Assembly (NCBI RefSeq): GCF_047785965.1
Contig: NZ_JBLOBF010000006.1
Location: 39,314-103,313, forward strand
Reading direction: 5' to 3'
Source of the DNA: Caldisericum exile_A
GTDB lineage: Bacteria; Caldisericota; Caldisericia; Caldisericales; Caldisericaceae
Length of the DNA stretch: 64,000 nt
Positions 1-9,023 of the stretch are shown piece by piece. Made by a program: the position numbers and the translations under genes. Every line of letters begins with the position of its first letter. Positions within the stretch are counted from its first letter, which is position 1. The notes beneath the pieces are model-generated. The model saw nothing but the letters and a program-made list of their open reading frames with translations. It did no database searches and was not told where the DNA came from.

Positions 1-636
1 AGTGATCGGTATATAAACATTTCTATCAACGCTCCCAAACATAGTATTACCCTGAGGCGCAAGGACACCAATTATATAGAATTTGGTATTGAGAAGAGTT
101 ATGCTTTTCCCAACCGGCGGTTCTGTTCCAAATAGATCATTTGCAATTTTTGATCCAAGAATTGCATAGTTCATAAAACTATTAACATCAGTTGAAGTAA
201 ATCCTCTTCCTAAGGCAAGATCATACCCAAGTGCTACAAGAAAATCCTCATTAACTCCACTTACCGTAACTGTAATTTCATTTGCGCCGACTTTAACTGT
301 AGCTCTTGCCGTTGTAAGAGATGGAGTTGCAACAACTCCCGGAATTTGGCCTTTAAGAAACTTCAAATCATAATAGGTTATAGGTTTTGTAACAGTACTT
401 CCAATCGAAGAAAATGCTCTTCTTACATCACTTACCTTCCCTGGAGTAATAATTATTGCATCAGAACCAATCTTATTAATGCTTGAAAGGATTTCTCTTT
501 GCGCACCATATCCAAAAGAAGTAATGAGTATAAGAGACGCAACACCCACAATAATACCAAGCGTTGAGAGGATAGATCTTAATCTATTAAGCCTCAGAGA
601 ATTAAACGCCATTCTGAGAATTCTAAGAATTTTCAT
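1..636 (-). CDS. MacB/FtsX-type ABC transporter permease, N-terminal part (runs off the window)
   Basis: The minus-strand frame opens with ATG at 636 and stays open to base 1, so only about the first 212 residues are present. It begins MKILRILRMAFNSLRLNRLR, the amphipathic lead-in typical of MacB-like permeases, followed by one hydrophobic segment (GIIVGVASLILITSFGYG) and a long extracellular MacB_PCD-like domain. The C-terminal three membrane helices would lie beyond the window. Its start overlaps the end of the ATPase gene by 14 bases, so the two are translationally coupled. With the ATPase and the adaptor it forms an ATP-driven export system for peptides, lipoproteins or small toxic compounds. 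The substrate cannot be read from the sequence. Confidence 0.85.
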   Translation of the reverse strand, partial: MKILRILRMAFNSLRLNRLRSILSTLGIIVGVASLILITSFGYGAQREILSSINKIGSDAIIITPGKVSDVRRAFSSIGSTVTKPITYYDLKFLKGQIPGVVATPSLTTARATVKVGANEITVTVSGVNEDFLVALGYDLALGRGFTSTDVNSFMNYAILGSKIANDLFGTEPPVGKSITLLNTKFYIIGVLAPQGNTMFGSVDRNVYIPIT

Positions 637-1351
637 ATATATCCCCCTCGACTTCATAAACGGCCCTATTAATTTCTTCACCTTCAATAAGTCCGTCTTT
701 TATCTTAATTATCCTCTCAGTAAATCTTGTGATATTAAGGTCATGTGTTACTATGATCTCTGTCATACCTTCTTTATGAAGCTCCTTTAAAATCTTTAGA
801 ATCTCAAGCCCAGTCTTCGAATCAAGGTTTCCTGTTGGTTCATCTGCAAAAAGAATTTTTGGATTGTTTATTAATGCCCTTGCAATTGCAACTCTCTGCA
901 TCTCACCACCTGAAAGTTGAGTAGAACGATTTCTTACTCTATTTTTCAGTCCGAATTTTTCAAGAAGTTCATATGCCCTTTTTGTTGCACTTCTTAAATC
1001 TCCGTTTGGACTATACTGCACAGGCAAAAGCACATTTTCAAGCACGGTAAGATGTGGAAGAAGGTTAAAAGTCTGAAATACAAAACCTATTTTTTCGTTT
1101 CTAATACGAGATAACTCATAATCATTGAGTTTAGATACATTAACTCCCATAAGAAGATACTCACCACTTGTAGGTGTATCGAGACAACCTAAGATATGCA
1201 TCAACGTGGATTTTCCAGAGCCAGATGGTCCAATAATTGAAATGAGTTCTCCCTCTTGTACATTTAGACTCACACCTCTTAGCGCAGGAATCTCAACTTC
1301 ACCTAATGTGTAAACCTTCATAAGATTTCTTGCTTCAATTAAGTAAGACAT
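623..1351 (-). CDS. MacB/LolD-type ABC transporter ATP-binding protein
   Basis: A 242-residue ATPase of the MacB/LolD family that powers the permease encoded directly downstream. Walker A is GPSGSGKST at residues 41-49, the signature is LSGGEMQRVAIARAL around residue 150, and Walker B with its glutamate is ILFADEPTGNLDSKTG, where the family-typical TGNLDS is intact. The H-loop is in IIVTHDLNI. The length is normal for a stand-alone MacB-type ATPase. It lies three bases after the adaptor gene and overlaps the permease by 14 bases, so adaptor, ATPase and permease form one operon transcribed away from the origin. Confidence 0.93.
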   Translation of the reverse strand: MSYLIEARNLMKVYTLGEVEIPALRGVSLNVQEGELISIIGPSGSGKSTLMHILGCLDTPTSGEYLLMGVNVSKLNDYELSRIRNEKIGFVFQTFNLLPHLTVLENVLLPVQYSPNGDLRSATKRAYELLEKFGLKNRVRNRSTQLSGGEMQRVAIARALINNPKILFADEPTGNLDSKTGLEILKILKELHKEGMTEIIVTHDLNITRFTERIIKIKDGLIEGEEINRAVYEVEGDIYENS

Positions 1352-1354
1352 GCC

Positions 1355-2581
1355 CTATCCTCCAAAAGGTGAATTCGAAGTTGTGCTATTTGCATTTGGT
1401 ATAAGAAGAATTGTATCTCCTTCACTTAATCCGCTTACAATTTCAACATATGCATTTGAGGAAATCCCTGTCTTCACCTCAACCCTTTGAACCTTACCAT
1501 TTACAACTTTATCCACAAATGTACGCCCGTCTGCAAGAGTTACAACTGATGAAATTGGCACAGCAAGAACATGTTTCTTAGAACTTGTAATAACAAGAAT
1601 ATTTGCTGACATTCCAGATTTTATATTTGGATTTGATTCATCCACTTGAACCTTCACAACATATGCAGAGCCACCTTGAATGTTCATTTTTTTAAGTCCA
1701 ACAAACGAAACTTGACCTTTAAGAGTTATTTGAGGTACTGCATCAAAGGTAATTGTTGCATTCTCTCCTACTCTTAGTTTCGGCATATCAATTTCATCTG
1801 CATAGGCAGTGATAAGAAATCCCCTTGGATTACCAACAATAGCAACAGGCATGCCCACTTGAACTGGCGCATTCACTGATGCATTCATTGTTAGGACGAT
1901 ACCATCAATTGGACTTCTTATAACATAATCATTAAGCGACTTTGCTGCTACATCTAAAGATGCCTTTGCTTGATCAAGCTGTATTTTTACTTGTTCTAAT
2001 TTAAGATTGAAATTATCAAGTTGTCTTTTTGCATTATCAACTTGAATTTTTGCATTATTGAGTGTTGACTCAGCTTGAATCAACTGTTGCTCTGCTTGTT
2101 TCTTTTGCATGTCTGTTGCCTTATCACTTCCCATTACAGAATCATAATTTGCCTTTGCTACATCATAGGAAGCCTGTGCGACTTTAAGGTTATTTTCTGC
2201 TTGTTTAACGCTATTTTCAAGATCTGCCTTCGATTTTAAGGTAAGTTCATAAGAAACTTTTGCATTTTGATAGTTTGCATTTGCATTTTGATATGATAGA
2301 TTTGCCTGTGTTGAATCAATTTCGAGAATCTTTTCGCCCCTTCTTACAAGTGAACCTTCACTTACAAAAACATTTTTTACAATTCCTGATACCTTGGGAT
2401 ACACATTTTCTTCATCAATATAGAAAACTGTACCTGTTAAATTCACTTCTGAATTTAGATTCATGTAAGATACCGTGTAAGTTGACGAAGTTAAGTTGGG
2501 AGAAGTTGAAACTCTTGCACAACCAACCGATAAAAATATTAATGCAAAAATAATTAAAGCAGTTAAGAGTTTATTTTTCAT
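1355..2581 (-). CDS. MacA/HlyD-family efflux adaptor lipoprotein
   Basis: A 408-residue membrane-fusion protein, first gene of the MacAB-like operon. The N-terminus has a lipoprotein signal with lipobox LSVGC (Cys21). A barrel-sandwich half-motif follows (YPKVSGIVKNVFVSEGSLVRRG), then a long coiled coil rich in Q, N, A and K (about residues 85-215), the second half-motif (VIRSPIDGIVLTMNASVNAPV) and a beta-barrel with membrane-proximal domains. The adaptor normally links permease to outer layers or gates substrate uptake, so it suggests an envelope with space for such a bridge. The start is supported by an AGGAGG sequence just upstream. Nearly the same call would be an RND-type adaptor, but the MacB genes next to it favour MacA. 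Confidence 0.88.
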   Translation of the reverse strand: MKNKLLTALIIFALIFLSVGCARVSTSPNLTSSTYTVSYMNLNSEVNLTGTVFYIDEENVYPKVSGIVKNVFVSEGSLVRRGEKILEIDSTQANLSYQNANANYQNAKVSYELTLKSKADLENSVKQAENNLKVAQASYDVAKANYDSVMGSDKATDMQKKQAEQQLIQAESTLNNAKIQVDNAKRQLDNFNLKLEQVKIQLDQAKASLDVAAKSLNDYVIRSPIDGIVLTMNASVNAPVQVGMPVAIVGNPRGFLITAYADEIDMPKLRVGENATITFDAVPQITLKGQVSFVGLKKMNIQGGSAYVVKVQVDESNPNIKSGMSANILVITSSKKHVLAVPISSVVTLADGRTFVDKVVNGKVQRVEVKTGISSNAYVEIVSGLSEGDTILLIPNANSTTSNSPFGG

Positions 2582-2688
2582 AATTCCTCCTAATATACCA
2601 TATAATTTTTAATTTTTTACATCTATTTTTATTATATGCAAAATTTATTACATACAAAGCTTGCAAAAATTGATTAATCTACTTCTAA

Positions 2689-3531
2689 CTAAACAAATTC
2701 ATTTACAATATCCTTGAGGTCTGGGATGTTCCGCTCATAGAAAAGATTTTTTTCTTTCAAAACTAAATCTTCATAAGTTGGAAGTTCATTTTTAAAGAAT
2801 ATGCCTGTTGGAATCTTTTCACCCCATTCAAGTGATTTTTGAAGTGCCACATTAAAATCATTAGGTTTATAATCTGTATCTTCTAACTTATAAACTCGCT
2901 CTTTATAGTATTGGTAAGTGTTATTAAATGTGACACAAGGCTGAAGTACCTCAACAAAAGCGAAACCCTTATGTTTCATCATTTCTTCGAATATGTATTG
3001 AAGGTGTTTTATATCTCCCGAAAAACCTCTTGCAACAAATGTTGCCTGTGATACAAGCATAAGAGTTATAGGATTTATTGGGTTTTCAGGATTGCCATAT
3101 GGAGTTGACCTACTTTTAAATCCCTTTGGAGAAGTTGGAGTAAATTGCCCTGTTGTAAGACCATAAACTGAGTTATTGTGAAGAATAAGCTTAGCGTTAG
3201 AATTTCTTCTTGCTATGTGGATAGTATGTGACATTCCTTCGGCAAACGCATCGCCATCGCCAACAAACCCAATTGGAATTAGTGACGGATTTGCAAGCTT
3301 TATGCCTGTTAAAAGTGGAGGTACACGCCCATGAATTGTATGAAATGAATTCAAGTGATAGTAGTTTGTTATATATCCATAACAACCGATACCTGAAACA
3401 AGCACAATATTTTCCTTTTTAATTGATCCTTCTTCTATCTCTTTTTCTAAAACACTTTTAAGGGCATTGTATATTCCAAAATTTCCACAACCAGGACACC
3501 ATTGAATTTTCCTATCCGTTGCAAGGTTCAT
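2689..3531 (-). CDS. korB: 2-oxoacid:ferredoxin oxidoreductase, beta (thiamine diphosphate) subunit
   Basis: The 280-residue beta subunit carries the thiamine diphosphate site. The motif CPGCGNFGIYNALKSVL is at residues 12-28, a GDGD-type cofactor motif (GFVGDGDAFAEGMSH) lies near residue 110, and NNSVYGLTTGQFTPTSP follows. The enzyme oxidatively decarboxylates a 2-oxoacid to the acyl-CoA and reduces ferredoxin. It overlaps the alpha-subunit gene by four bases (ATGA), so the subunits are translationally coupled. There is no ferredoxin-like cysteine domain, so an external ferredoxin must accept the electrons. Whether the substrate is 2-oxoglutarate or branched-chain/other 2-oxoacids is not decidable here; kor is the closest general match. 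Confidence 0.85.
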   Translation of the reverse strand: MNLATDRKIQWCPGCGNFGIYNALKSVLEKEIEEGSIKKENIVLVSGIGCYGYITNYYHLNSFHTIHGRVPPLLTGIKLANPSLIPIGFVGDGDAFAEGMSHTIHIARRNSNAKLILHNNSVYGLTTGQFTPTSPKGFKSRSTPYGNPENPINPITLMLVSQATFVARGFSGDIKHLQYIFEEMMKHKGFAFVEVLQPCVTFNNTYQYYKERVYKLEDTDYKPNDFNVALQKSLEWGEKIPTGIFFKNELPTYEDLVLKEKNLFYERNIPDLKDIVNEFV

Positions 3532-5165
3532 TTCAACACCTCCTCAAATATGCTTCTTAATTCCCAAGGGCTAAATGGCCTTCCATCATATTTTAAAACC
3601 CTTTTATCAATATTCCTTCCTATTTTTCTCTCGAAAAGGTCTGCAAACTGACCGAATGAATTTTGCTCAACAGATATGATTTTTTTGACATGGGCAATCT
3701 CTTCTAAAACTGCCTCTTTAGGAAATGGCTCTAAAGAAACAACCTGAATAAACTTTATTGGAAAACCTTCTATTGCCTCAAGGATTGCACCCTTAGGAGA
3801 CCCAAAAGATACAACTGCAATATCCCCTTCATTAAAAACATTTATAAATTTCATCAATTTGAAATCTTCCTCAATTGTTTTCATTTTTAAGAGACGCTTT
3901 TCTTTCATCTTGATCAAGGTTTCAGGCAAACTTGATGAATAACCTTCTTCTGTATGCTCTGTTGAATTTACATGCACAATAACATCAGGTGTTCCCGGGG
4001 GTGCAAATGGAGAAATACCATCTATTGTAATTTTATATCTATGGTAAGGTCCATCGAAGTCTTTATCGTAGGTTTTTATCATCAGTGGATAATTGTTTGA
4101 GAAAGGAATATCTGTTGTTCTTGCACTTTCTGAAATGTGCTTATCTGAAAGTACTATTACAGGTGTCTGATACCATAAAGCAAATTGAAATGCCTTTGCA
4201 GTTAACTCAAATGCCTCTTCAATATCTCCTGGTGCAAGTACAATACGCGGAAATTCCCCATGCCCAATATTTAAAGCAAGGTTTAAATCGCTTTGCTCAG
4301 TGTAAGTTGGCGCACCTGTTGAAGGTCCAACCCTTTGCACATCAAGAATAACAATAGGTAATTCAACCGCACCTGCAAGACTTATCGTCTCCCCCATAAG
4401 GTCAAGCCCTGCACCAGATGTTCCAACCATTGAGGGGACTCCTGCATAGGCACTTCCCAACGCAAGGTTTATCGCAGCAATCTCATCTTCAAGTTGAAGT
4501 GCAATAATTCCTAACCTATCCGCATTCTTTGCAAGAAATTCAAGTAAAGTTGAAGATGGAGTGATAGGATATGCTGCATACACCTTCATTCCTGAGCGTA
4601 CTGCCCCAAGCCCTATTGCATCATTTCCATACAGAAGAGGCTTTGGTGTTTTCTCGCCTTTGATAAGATGAATATTGTTGAAATTTTTCTCCCTTGCGTA
4701 TTCAAAACCAATTCTAAAAAGTTCGATGTTCTTTGGTGCATTTTTTCCAAGGTCGTCTTCGATTACATCTTCAACAAAGTTCTGTGGAATACCCAACATA
4801 AATGTGAGAACTCCTAACACAATCGACGGCTTCATAAAAGGTTCAGCATCTGCTTTTTTTATAACTTCATCATATGGAAAATCATTTAGAGTTAAAGTAA
4901 AACAATTTTCTTTTGCTTTATCCTTATATTTTTCAAATACATCCATATGGAAGGCAAACATATAGTCAAATCTATTGAAGGATGTGTGGATTTCCTTCGT
5001 TGAGACTCTTATCTCCGAGTAATCTGTTCCTCCGCGTATAATCGATCCATAATCGTTCATAATAAATACATGGTAACCATATCTATTGAATACCTTACCA
5101 ATGAGCATTGAGCCACGCTTGATGCCTTCGCCAGCTTGACCTCCGATAAAGATTGAAAAGTCCAT
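3528..5165 (-). CDS. korA: 2-oxoacid:ferredoxin oxidoreductase, fused gamma-alpha subunit
   Basis: A 545-residue subunit with two parts. The gamma domain (about residues 1-175) begins FSIFIGGQAGEGIKRGS, the usual glycine-rich start. The alpha domain (about 178-545) has the pyrimidine-binding YPITPSSTLLEFLAK motif and the GTSGAGLDLMGETISLAGAVE region. The gamma-alpha fusion is the usual form of the two-subunit enzymes of archaea and anaerobic bacteria. It is the promoter-proximal gene of a two-gene operon and reads away from the origin, opposite to dnaA. A good Shine-Dalgarno sequence (AAAGGAGG) precedes the ATG. Confidence 0.87.
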   Translation of the reverse strand: MDFSIFIGGQAGEGIKRGSMLIGKVFNRYGYHVFIMNDYGSIIRGGTDYSEIRVSTKEIHTSFNRFDYMFAFHMDVFEKYKDKAKENCFTLTLNDFPYDEVIKKADAEPFMKPSIVLGVLTFMLGIPQNFVEDVIEDDLGKNAPKNIELFRIGFEYAREKNFNNIHLIKGEKTPKPLLYGNDAIGLGAVRSGMKVYAAYPITPSSTLLEFLAKNADRLGIIALQLEDEIAAINLALGSAYAGVPSMVGTSGAGLDLMGETISLAGAVELPIVILDVQRVGPSTGAPTYTEQSDLNLALNIGHGEFPRIVLAPGDIEEAFELTAKAFQFALWYQTPVIVLSDKHISESARTTDIPFSNNYPLMIKTYDKDFDGPYHRYKITIDGISPFAPPGTPDVIVHVNSTEHTEEGYSSSLPETLIKMKEKRLLKMKTIEEDFKLMKFINVFNEGDIAVVSFGSPKGAILEAIEGFPIKFIQVVSLEPFPKEAVLEEIAHVKKIISVEQNSFGQFADLFERKIGRNIDKRVLKYDGRPFSPWELRSIFEEVLK

Positions 5166-5232
5166 CTAAAAGCCTCCTTTCAAATTCATCTTTTAAATTA
5201 TAAACAAAACTGTTTTCAGATAAAAACTTTCA

Positions 5233-5303
5233 TGTGGATATTCATAAAACCAATGCTTTAAAACCTTTTTTATTTGTGGAAAACTTTCATATAATACTTT
5301 TGT
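5233..5303 (+). promoter_or_regulatory. dnaA promoter with DnaA-box-like sites; likely leaderless
   Basis: A perfect -10 hexamer TATAAT lies at 5290-5295 and the dnaA ATG begins at 5304, eight bases later. There is no Shine-Dalgarno sequence between them, so transcription should start at or within a few bases of the ATG. Two sequences close to the DnaA box are upstream: TGTGGATAT at 5233-5241 and TGTGGAAAA at 5275-5283. The second overlaps the promoter region, which would allow DnaA to repress its own gene. This is inference from sequence alone. Confidence 0.6.
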
Positions 5304-6608
5304 ATGAATACCTGGGAAAAAGTTTTAGAACAACTAAAAGAAATTTTAAGCGTGCCTGCTTTTGAAACATTTATAAGACCTGTGGAATTTGTTTCAGAAA
5401 GCGATTCTGAAATTACCTTAAAGGCACCTTCCATTTTTGTAAAAGAAATGCTTGAAACAAAATATGCAAGCTTAGTTAACTCAACCTTAAAAGAGGTAAC
5501 CGGGAGGAACATTTCCTTAAATATCCTCGTTGAAGAGAAAAAACCAAAAACGCCGCCCGTTATTATTGTAAATAACATTACTCTTAATAAGGATTACACA
5601 TTTGAAGAATTTGTAGTTGGCAGCGGAAATAGGCTCTCTTATGCCGCAGCAAAAGCCGTTGCATCAAATCCGGGAAAGGTGTATAATCCTCTCTACATTT
5701 ATGGAAAAGTTGGTTTGGGTAAAACACACCTTCTTCATGCAATAGGGCATGAACTTATAAGAAACTTTAAGGATATTAAAATCATCTACACCACTGCAGA
5801 AAAATTTACAAACGAAGTTATCTTTGCAATACAAAATGCACAGAGTAATAGTGATCTTATTGATAGATTCCATAAGAAATACAGAACAACAGACGTGCTG
5901 CTCATTGACGATATCCAATTTCTTGTGGGAAAAGAGCGAACACAGGAAGAATTTTTCCACACCTTTAACGCCCTCCACGAGGCAGGTAAGCAAATTGTGA
6001 TTACCTCCGATGTGCCACCGAAAGAACTTGCAACGCTTGAAGAACGCCTTAGATCTCGTTTTGAATGGGGTCTTATAACGGACATTCAACCACCTGATTA
6101 TGAAACAAGGATTGCCATTTTAAGGAAGAAAGCTCAAAAAGAAAATATTACAATTTCGGATGAAGTATTAGCCTATATTGCAAATAACATATTTTCAAAC
6201 ATAAGAGAACTCGAAGGTGCTCTTATCAGGCTTGTTGCAAAGGCATCGCTATTAAATGAAAATATCACAGTTGAGTTTGCAAAGAATGCACTCTCCGATA
6301 TTATAAAACAAACTTCAGAACCCATCACCGTTGACAGAATAAAGAAAGTTGTTGCAGAATATTTTAACGTGGATGTTGATAGCCTATCTGACAAAAGAAG
6401 AACACAAAGCATTGTTCTTCCAAGGCAAATTGCGATGTATCTTACAAGAGAATTTACCGACCTCTCTCTTCCCCAGATTGGAGATGCCTTTGGTGGGAGA
6501 GATCACACAACAGTGATGCACGCATACGCAAAGATAAAAGAGGAAGTAAATAAAACTGAAACAATGCGTGCACTCGTGGACGAAATTATAAACAAGTTAA
6601 AAGGATAG
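5304..6608 (+). CDS. dnaA: Chromosomal replication initiator protein DnaA
   Basis: A 434-residue DnaA with all four domains. Domain I is at the N-terminus (MNTWEKVLEQLKEIL), followed by a short linker. The AAA+ domain starts at YTFEEFVVGSGNRLSYAA, with Walker A GKVGLGKTH near residues 134-142 and Walker B VLLIDDIQFL. The C-terminal helix-turn-helix contains the signature GGRDHTTVMHAYAKI near residue 400, which reads the DnaA box. It binds boxes in the adjacent oriC and melts the unwinding element to load the helicase. DnaA-like boxes occur both before and after the gene. Gene order dnaA-oriC-dnaN-recF is the standard bacterial arrangement. Confidence 0.98.
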   Translation: MNTWEKVLEQLKEILSVPAFETFIRPVEFVSESDSEITLKAPSIFVKEMLETKYASLVNSTLKEVTGRNISLNILVEEKKPKTPPVIIVNNITLNKDYTFEEFVVGSGNRLSYAAAKAVASNPGKVYNPLYIYGKVGLGKTHLLHAIGHELIRNFKDIKIIYTTAEKFTNEVIFAIQNAQSNSDLIDRFHKKYRTTDVLLIDDIQFLVGKERTQEEFFHTFNALHEAGKQIVITSDVPPKELATLEERLRSRFEWGLITDIQPPDYETRIAILRKKAQKENITISDEVLAYIANNIFSNIRELEGALIRLVAKASLLNENITVEFAKNALSDIIKQTSEPITVDRIKKVVAEYFNVDVDSLSDKRRTQSIVLPRQIAMYLTREFTDLSLPQIGDAFGGRDHTTVMHAYAKIKEEVNKTETMRALVDEIINKLKG

Positions 6609-6849
6609 GTGTGGATAATTGTGCAAAATGTGGATAATTCTGTGGATAAGTGTGGATATATTGTGGATTCTAAGCGAGGTTGTGGAAAAGTGGAAAACTT
6701 AGACAATCTATTAACAGATTTTTACACAAACAGAACTTGCAAATCATATGTTATGTCTATGGTTCTCCACATATTCCACATGCATTATTAAGATGATTAT
6801 GATTTTTTCAATATTTTTTAAATAATTAATAATAAAAGAGAGGTGAATT
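6609..6849 (+). other. Chromosomal replication origin (oriC)
   Basis: The dnaA-dnaN gap is packed with DnaA boxes. On the plus strand TGTGGATAA occurs three times (6610-6618, 6629-6637, 6641-6649), followed by one-to-three-mismatch copies at 6651-6659, 6662-6670 and 6681-6689. Two sites in the opposite direction are at 6763-6771 and 6772-6780. A GAT-GAT-TAT-GAT run at 6792-6803 resembles the DnaA-trio element that nucleates strand opening, and 6803-6840 is almost pure A+T and would be the unwinding element. Genes on the left of the dnaA-oriC block read leftward and genes on the right read rightward, as expected for diverging forks. An open frame through this stretch is only a by-product of the boxes. 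Confidence 0.9.
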
Positions 6850-7953
6850 ATGAGGATAAAGGCAAAGACAAGTGAGCTTACAAAGGCAGTAAGTAATGTT
6901 GGAAAAGTAATTTCAGGTAAATCAGTTGACCTTATTTTAGAAAATATTCTATTAGAGGTAAATAATAAATTGACTCTTACAACTACGAATCTCGAACAGG
7001 CAATGAAATACTCTATTGATGTGGAAGTAGAAGAATTTGGAGAAGAATTAAAAACAATTCTTCCATACGATATTTTACGGGATATTGTACCAAAATTTAA
7101 AGGAGAGTATGTTCAACTTGATATAAAAGAGAAGAAGGCAACAATAAAAGAAGATAGTGGAGAATTTACACTTCATACTTTTAATCCTGAAGCCTTTGCT
7201 GTTATTCCTGAGGTAGAGGGAATTATAAATTTTACACTTACTTTTGGGACACTTAAAGAGCTTATTGAAAATACTATTTTTGCTGCCGCTAAAAAAGAAG
7301 AAAGCAGGCGTGAATTTAAAGGAGTTTACTTTGATATAAAAGATGAATATGTAAATTTAGTTGCGACAGATAGTACTGCACTTGCCTTAAATAGAATTAA
7401 TGAGGCAGGACTTCCAAAAACAAGTTTTATTGTACCATGGAAAGCGCTTGATATTTTTATTCATCTTTCCTATGAGAATGAAACCACTGTTAAAATAGAA
7501 ATTGCTGAATCCAATATTAAATTTTCACTTCCAAATCTATCACTTACAAGCCTCTTAATTAACGGACAATTTCCCCAGTATGAAAGTGTGATTCCACAGG
7601 ATCCTGAATTTTATGGTAAAGTTGCAAAGAACGTCCTTATGGATGCACTTGATATAATTGAGGTATTTGCAAAGAAGGGTACAGGAAGAATTATTTTTAC
7701 ATTCACACATGGAAGTCTTATTGTTGAATCAAGTTCATCGGATATAGGACAAGGAAAAAAGATAATCCCTTGTGAAACAAATGCAGAGGTATCGCTGCAA
7801 TTCTATGCCGAAAAAATTATTGATGGTATAGAGCATGTAAAAGATGATACAGTATTCTTTGGAATTCAAGGACCACTTCACCCTGTTTTAGTAAAAGGGG
7901 TTGAATCTAACGATTATCTTTATGTGATAATGCCGCAGAAACCAATTGAATGA
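6850..7953 (+). CDS. dnaN: DNA polymerase III beta subunit (sliding clamp)
   Basis: A 367-residue clamp protein with the usual three repeated domains. It begins MRIKAKTSELTKAVSNVGKVISGKS and contains NLEQAMKYSIDVEVE, a typical domain-I segment; it ends YLYVIMPQKPIE, matching the family's C-terminal P-[VI]-R/K-like end. It forms the ring that tethers polymerase III to DNA. The start is set by GAGGTGA six bases before the ATG. The gene overlaps recF by four bases (ATGA), so dnaN-recF-DUF721 form one operon reading away from oriC. Confidence 0.96.
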   Translation: MRIKAKTSELTKAVSNVGKVISGKSVDLILENILLEVNNKLTLTTTNLEQAMKYSIDVEVEEFGEELKTILPYDILRDIVPKFKGEYVQLDIKEKKATIKEDSGEFTLHTFNPEAFAVIPEVEGIINFTLTFGTLKELIENTIFAAAKKEESRREFKGVYFDIKDEYVNLVATDSTALALNRINEAGLPKTSFIVPWKALDIFIHLSYENETTVKIEIAESNIKFSLPNLSLTSLLINGQFPQYESVIPQDPEFYGKVAKNVLMDALDIIEVFAKKGTGRIIFTFTHGSLIVESSSSDIGQGKKIIPCETNAEVSLQFYAEKIIDGIEHVKDDTVFFGIQGPLHPVLVKGVESNDYLYVIMPQKPIE

Positions 7954-9023
7954 TAATCGAAAAATTACTTTTACAAAACTTTAGAAGATTTAAAGAAAAA
8001 AAATTCAATTTTAGTAACGGCTTCAATATAGTTATTGGAAAAAATGGAAGCGGAAAAACAACTATACTTGAAGCAATATACTTATTATCAACAGGAAAAA
8101 GTTTTGTAACAAGTGCCGTCCAAAATTGTGTAAATGTAAGTGAGGATTATTTTTTTGTTGAGGGAGTCTTTAATAATGTAAGCAAGTTAGATCAAAGTCA
8201 GAATACCCTTTCAATACTTTTTAGCAAAGATAAGAAGGTAGTACATCTCAATAAAAGAAAAGTTAAGGCGTTTTCTCTGATTATAGGGAAGTTTCCTGTA
8301 ATTGTTACAGATTATGCACTTGTTGAGCTCGTTAAAGATGGTCCATCAAAAAGAAGAGATTTTATCAACCATGTTTTAACATTCACCGATGAGGATTACT
8401 ATAAGAATATTTTAAAATACTACTCGTTTCTCGAACGAAGAAATGAATATCTTAAAGACGGTAAATTTACAATGGATTTACTGTTATTTCTTTCTCACGA
8501 ACTCTACGATTACGGAATAAAGATTATGGAAAAACGTGAAAAAATAATAAATGACTTCAATGAAAGAATTAGAGATATATTTTATATTATTTTTGATAAA
8601 AAATCTGAGCTTTCGATTGTATATCGCCCTTCAAAACTTGAAAAATTGCTTGACCCAGATTCTATTACAGAAGAGATAAGAAGAAAGAGAACTCTTTACG
8701 GTATCCATCTTGACGAGATTGAAATTTTTGATGGACAGATTAATTTAAGAGAGTTTGCATCATTGGGAGAGGCTTACAGTATTGGATTTATTTTAAAGCT
8801 TGTTGAAAGTGAATTAATTGAAAGGTATAAAAGTACTACACCTATACTTCTTCTTGATGACTTTTTTTCTCACCTTGATGAGGTTAAAAGGGAAAAAATA
8901 TTGAATTATATAAAGAATAATGAAGTGATACTAACTTCCGTTAGTACTAATGATGTTTCAAAAAGTATTCTCAATAGTGCAAATGTTATAATACTTGAGG
9001 ATGTTCTGAATGAAAATAATTAA
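7950..9023 (+). CDS. recF: DNA replication and repair protein RecF
   Basis: A 357-residue SMC-like ATPase. Walker A GKNGSGKTT is at residues 30-38, KRRDFINHVL is the RecF-typical segment, and Walker B is PILLLDDFFSHLDEVKR near residue 300, preceded by an ABC-like signature (FASLGEAYSIGFILKL, a divergent form of the usual S-x-G-Q). RecF loads RecA at single-strand gaps together with RecO and RecR. It overlaps dnaN by four bases and the next gene by 14 bases. Confidence 0.94.
   Translation: MIIEKLLLQNFRRFKEKKFNFSNGFNIVIGKNGSGKTTILEAIYLLSTGKSFVTSAVQNCVNVSEDYFFVEGVFNNVSKLDQSQNTLSILFSKDKKVVHLNKRKVKAFSLIIGKFPVIVTDYALVELVKDGPSKRRDFINHVLTFTDEDYYKNILKYYSFLERRNEYLKDGKFTMDLLLFLSHELYDYGIKIMEKREKIINDFNERIRDIFYIIFDKKSELSIVYRPSKLEKLLDPDSITEEIRRKRTLYGIHLDEIEIFDGQINLREFASLGEAYSIGFILKLVESELIERYKSTTPILLLDDFFSHLDEVKREKILNYIKNNEVILTSVSTNDVSKSILNSANVIILEDVLNENN

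Noticed and set aside
6609..6791. 60-codon open frame between dnaA and dnaN
   Set aside because: It is formed by the run of DnaA boxes; there is no ribosome-binding site and the stretch is the origin.
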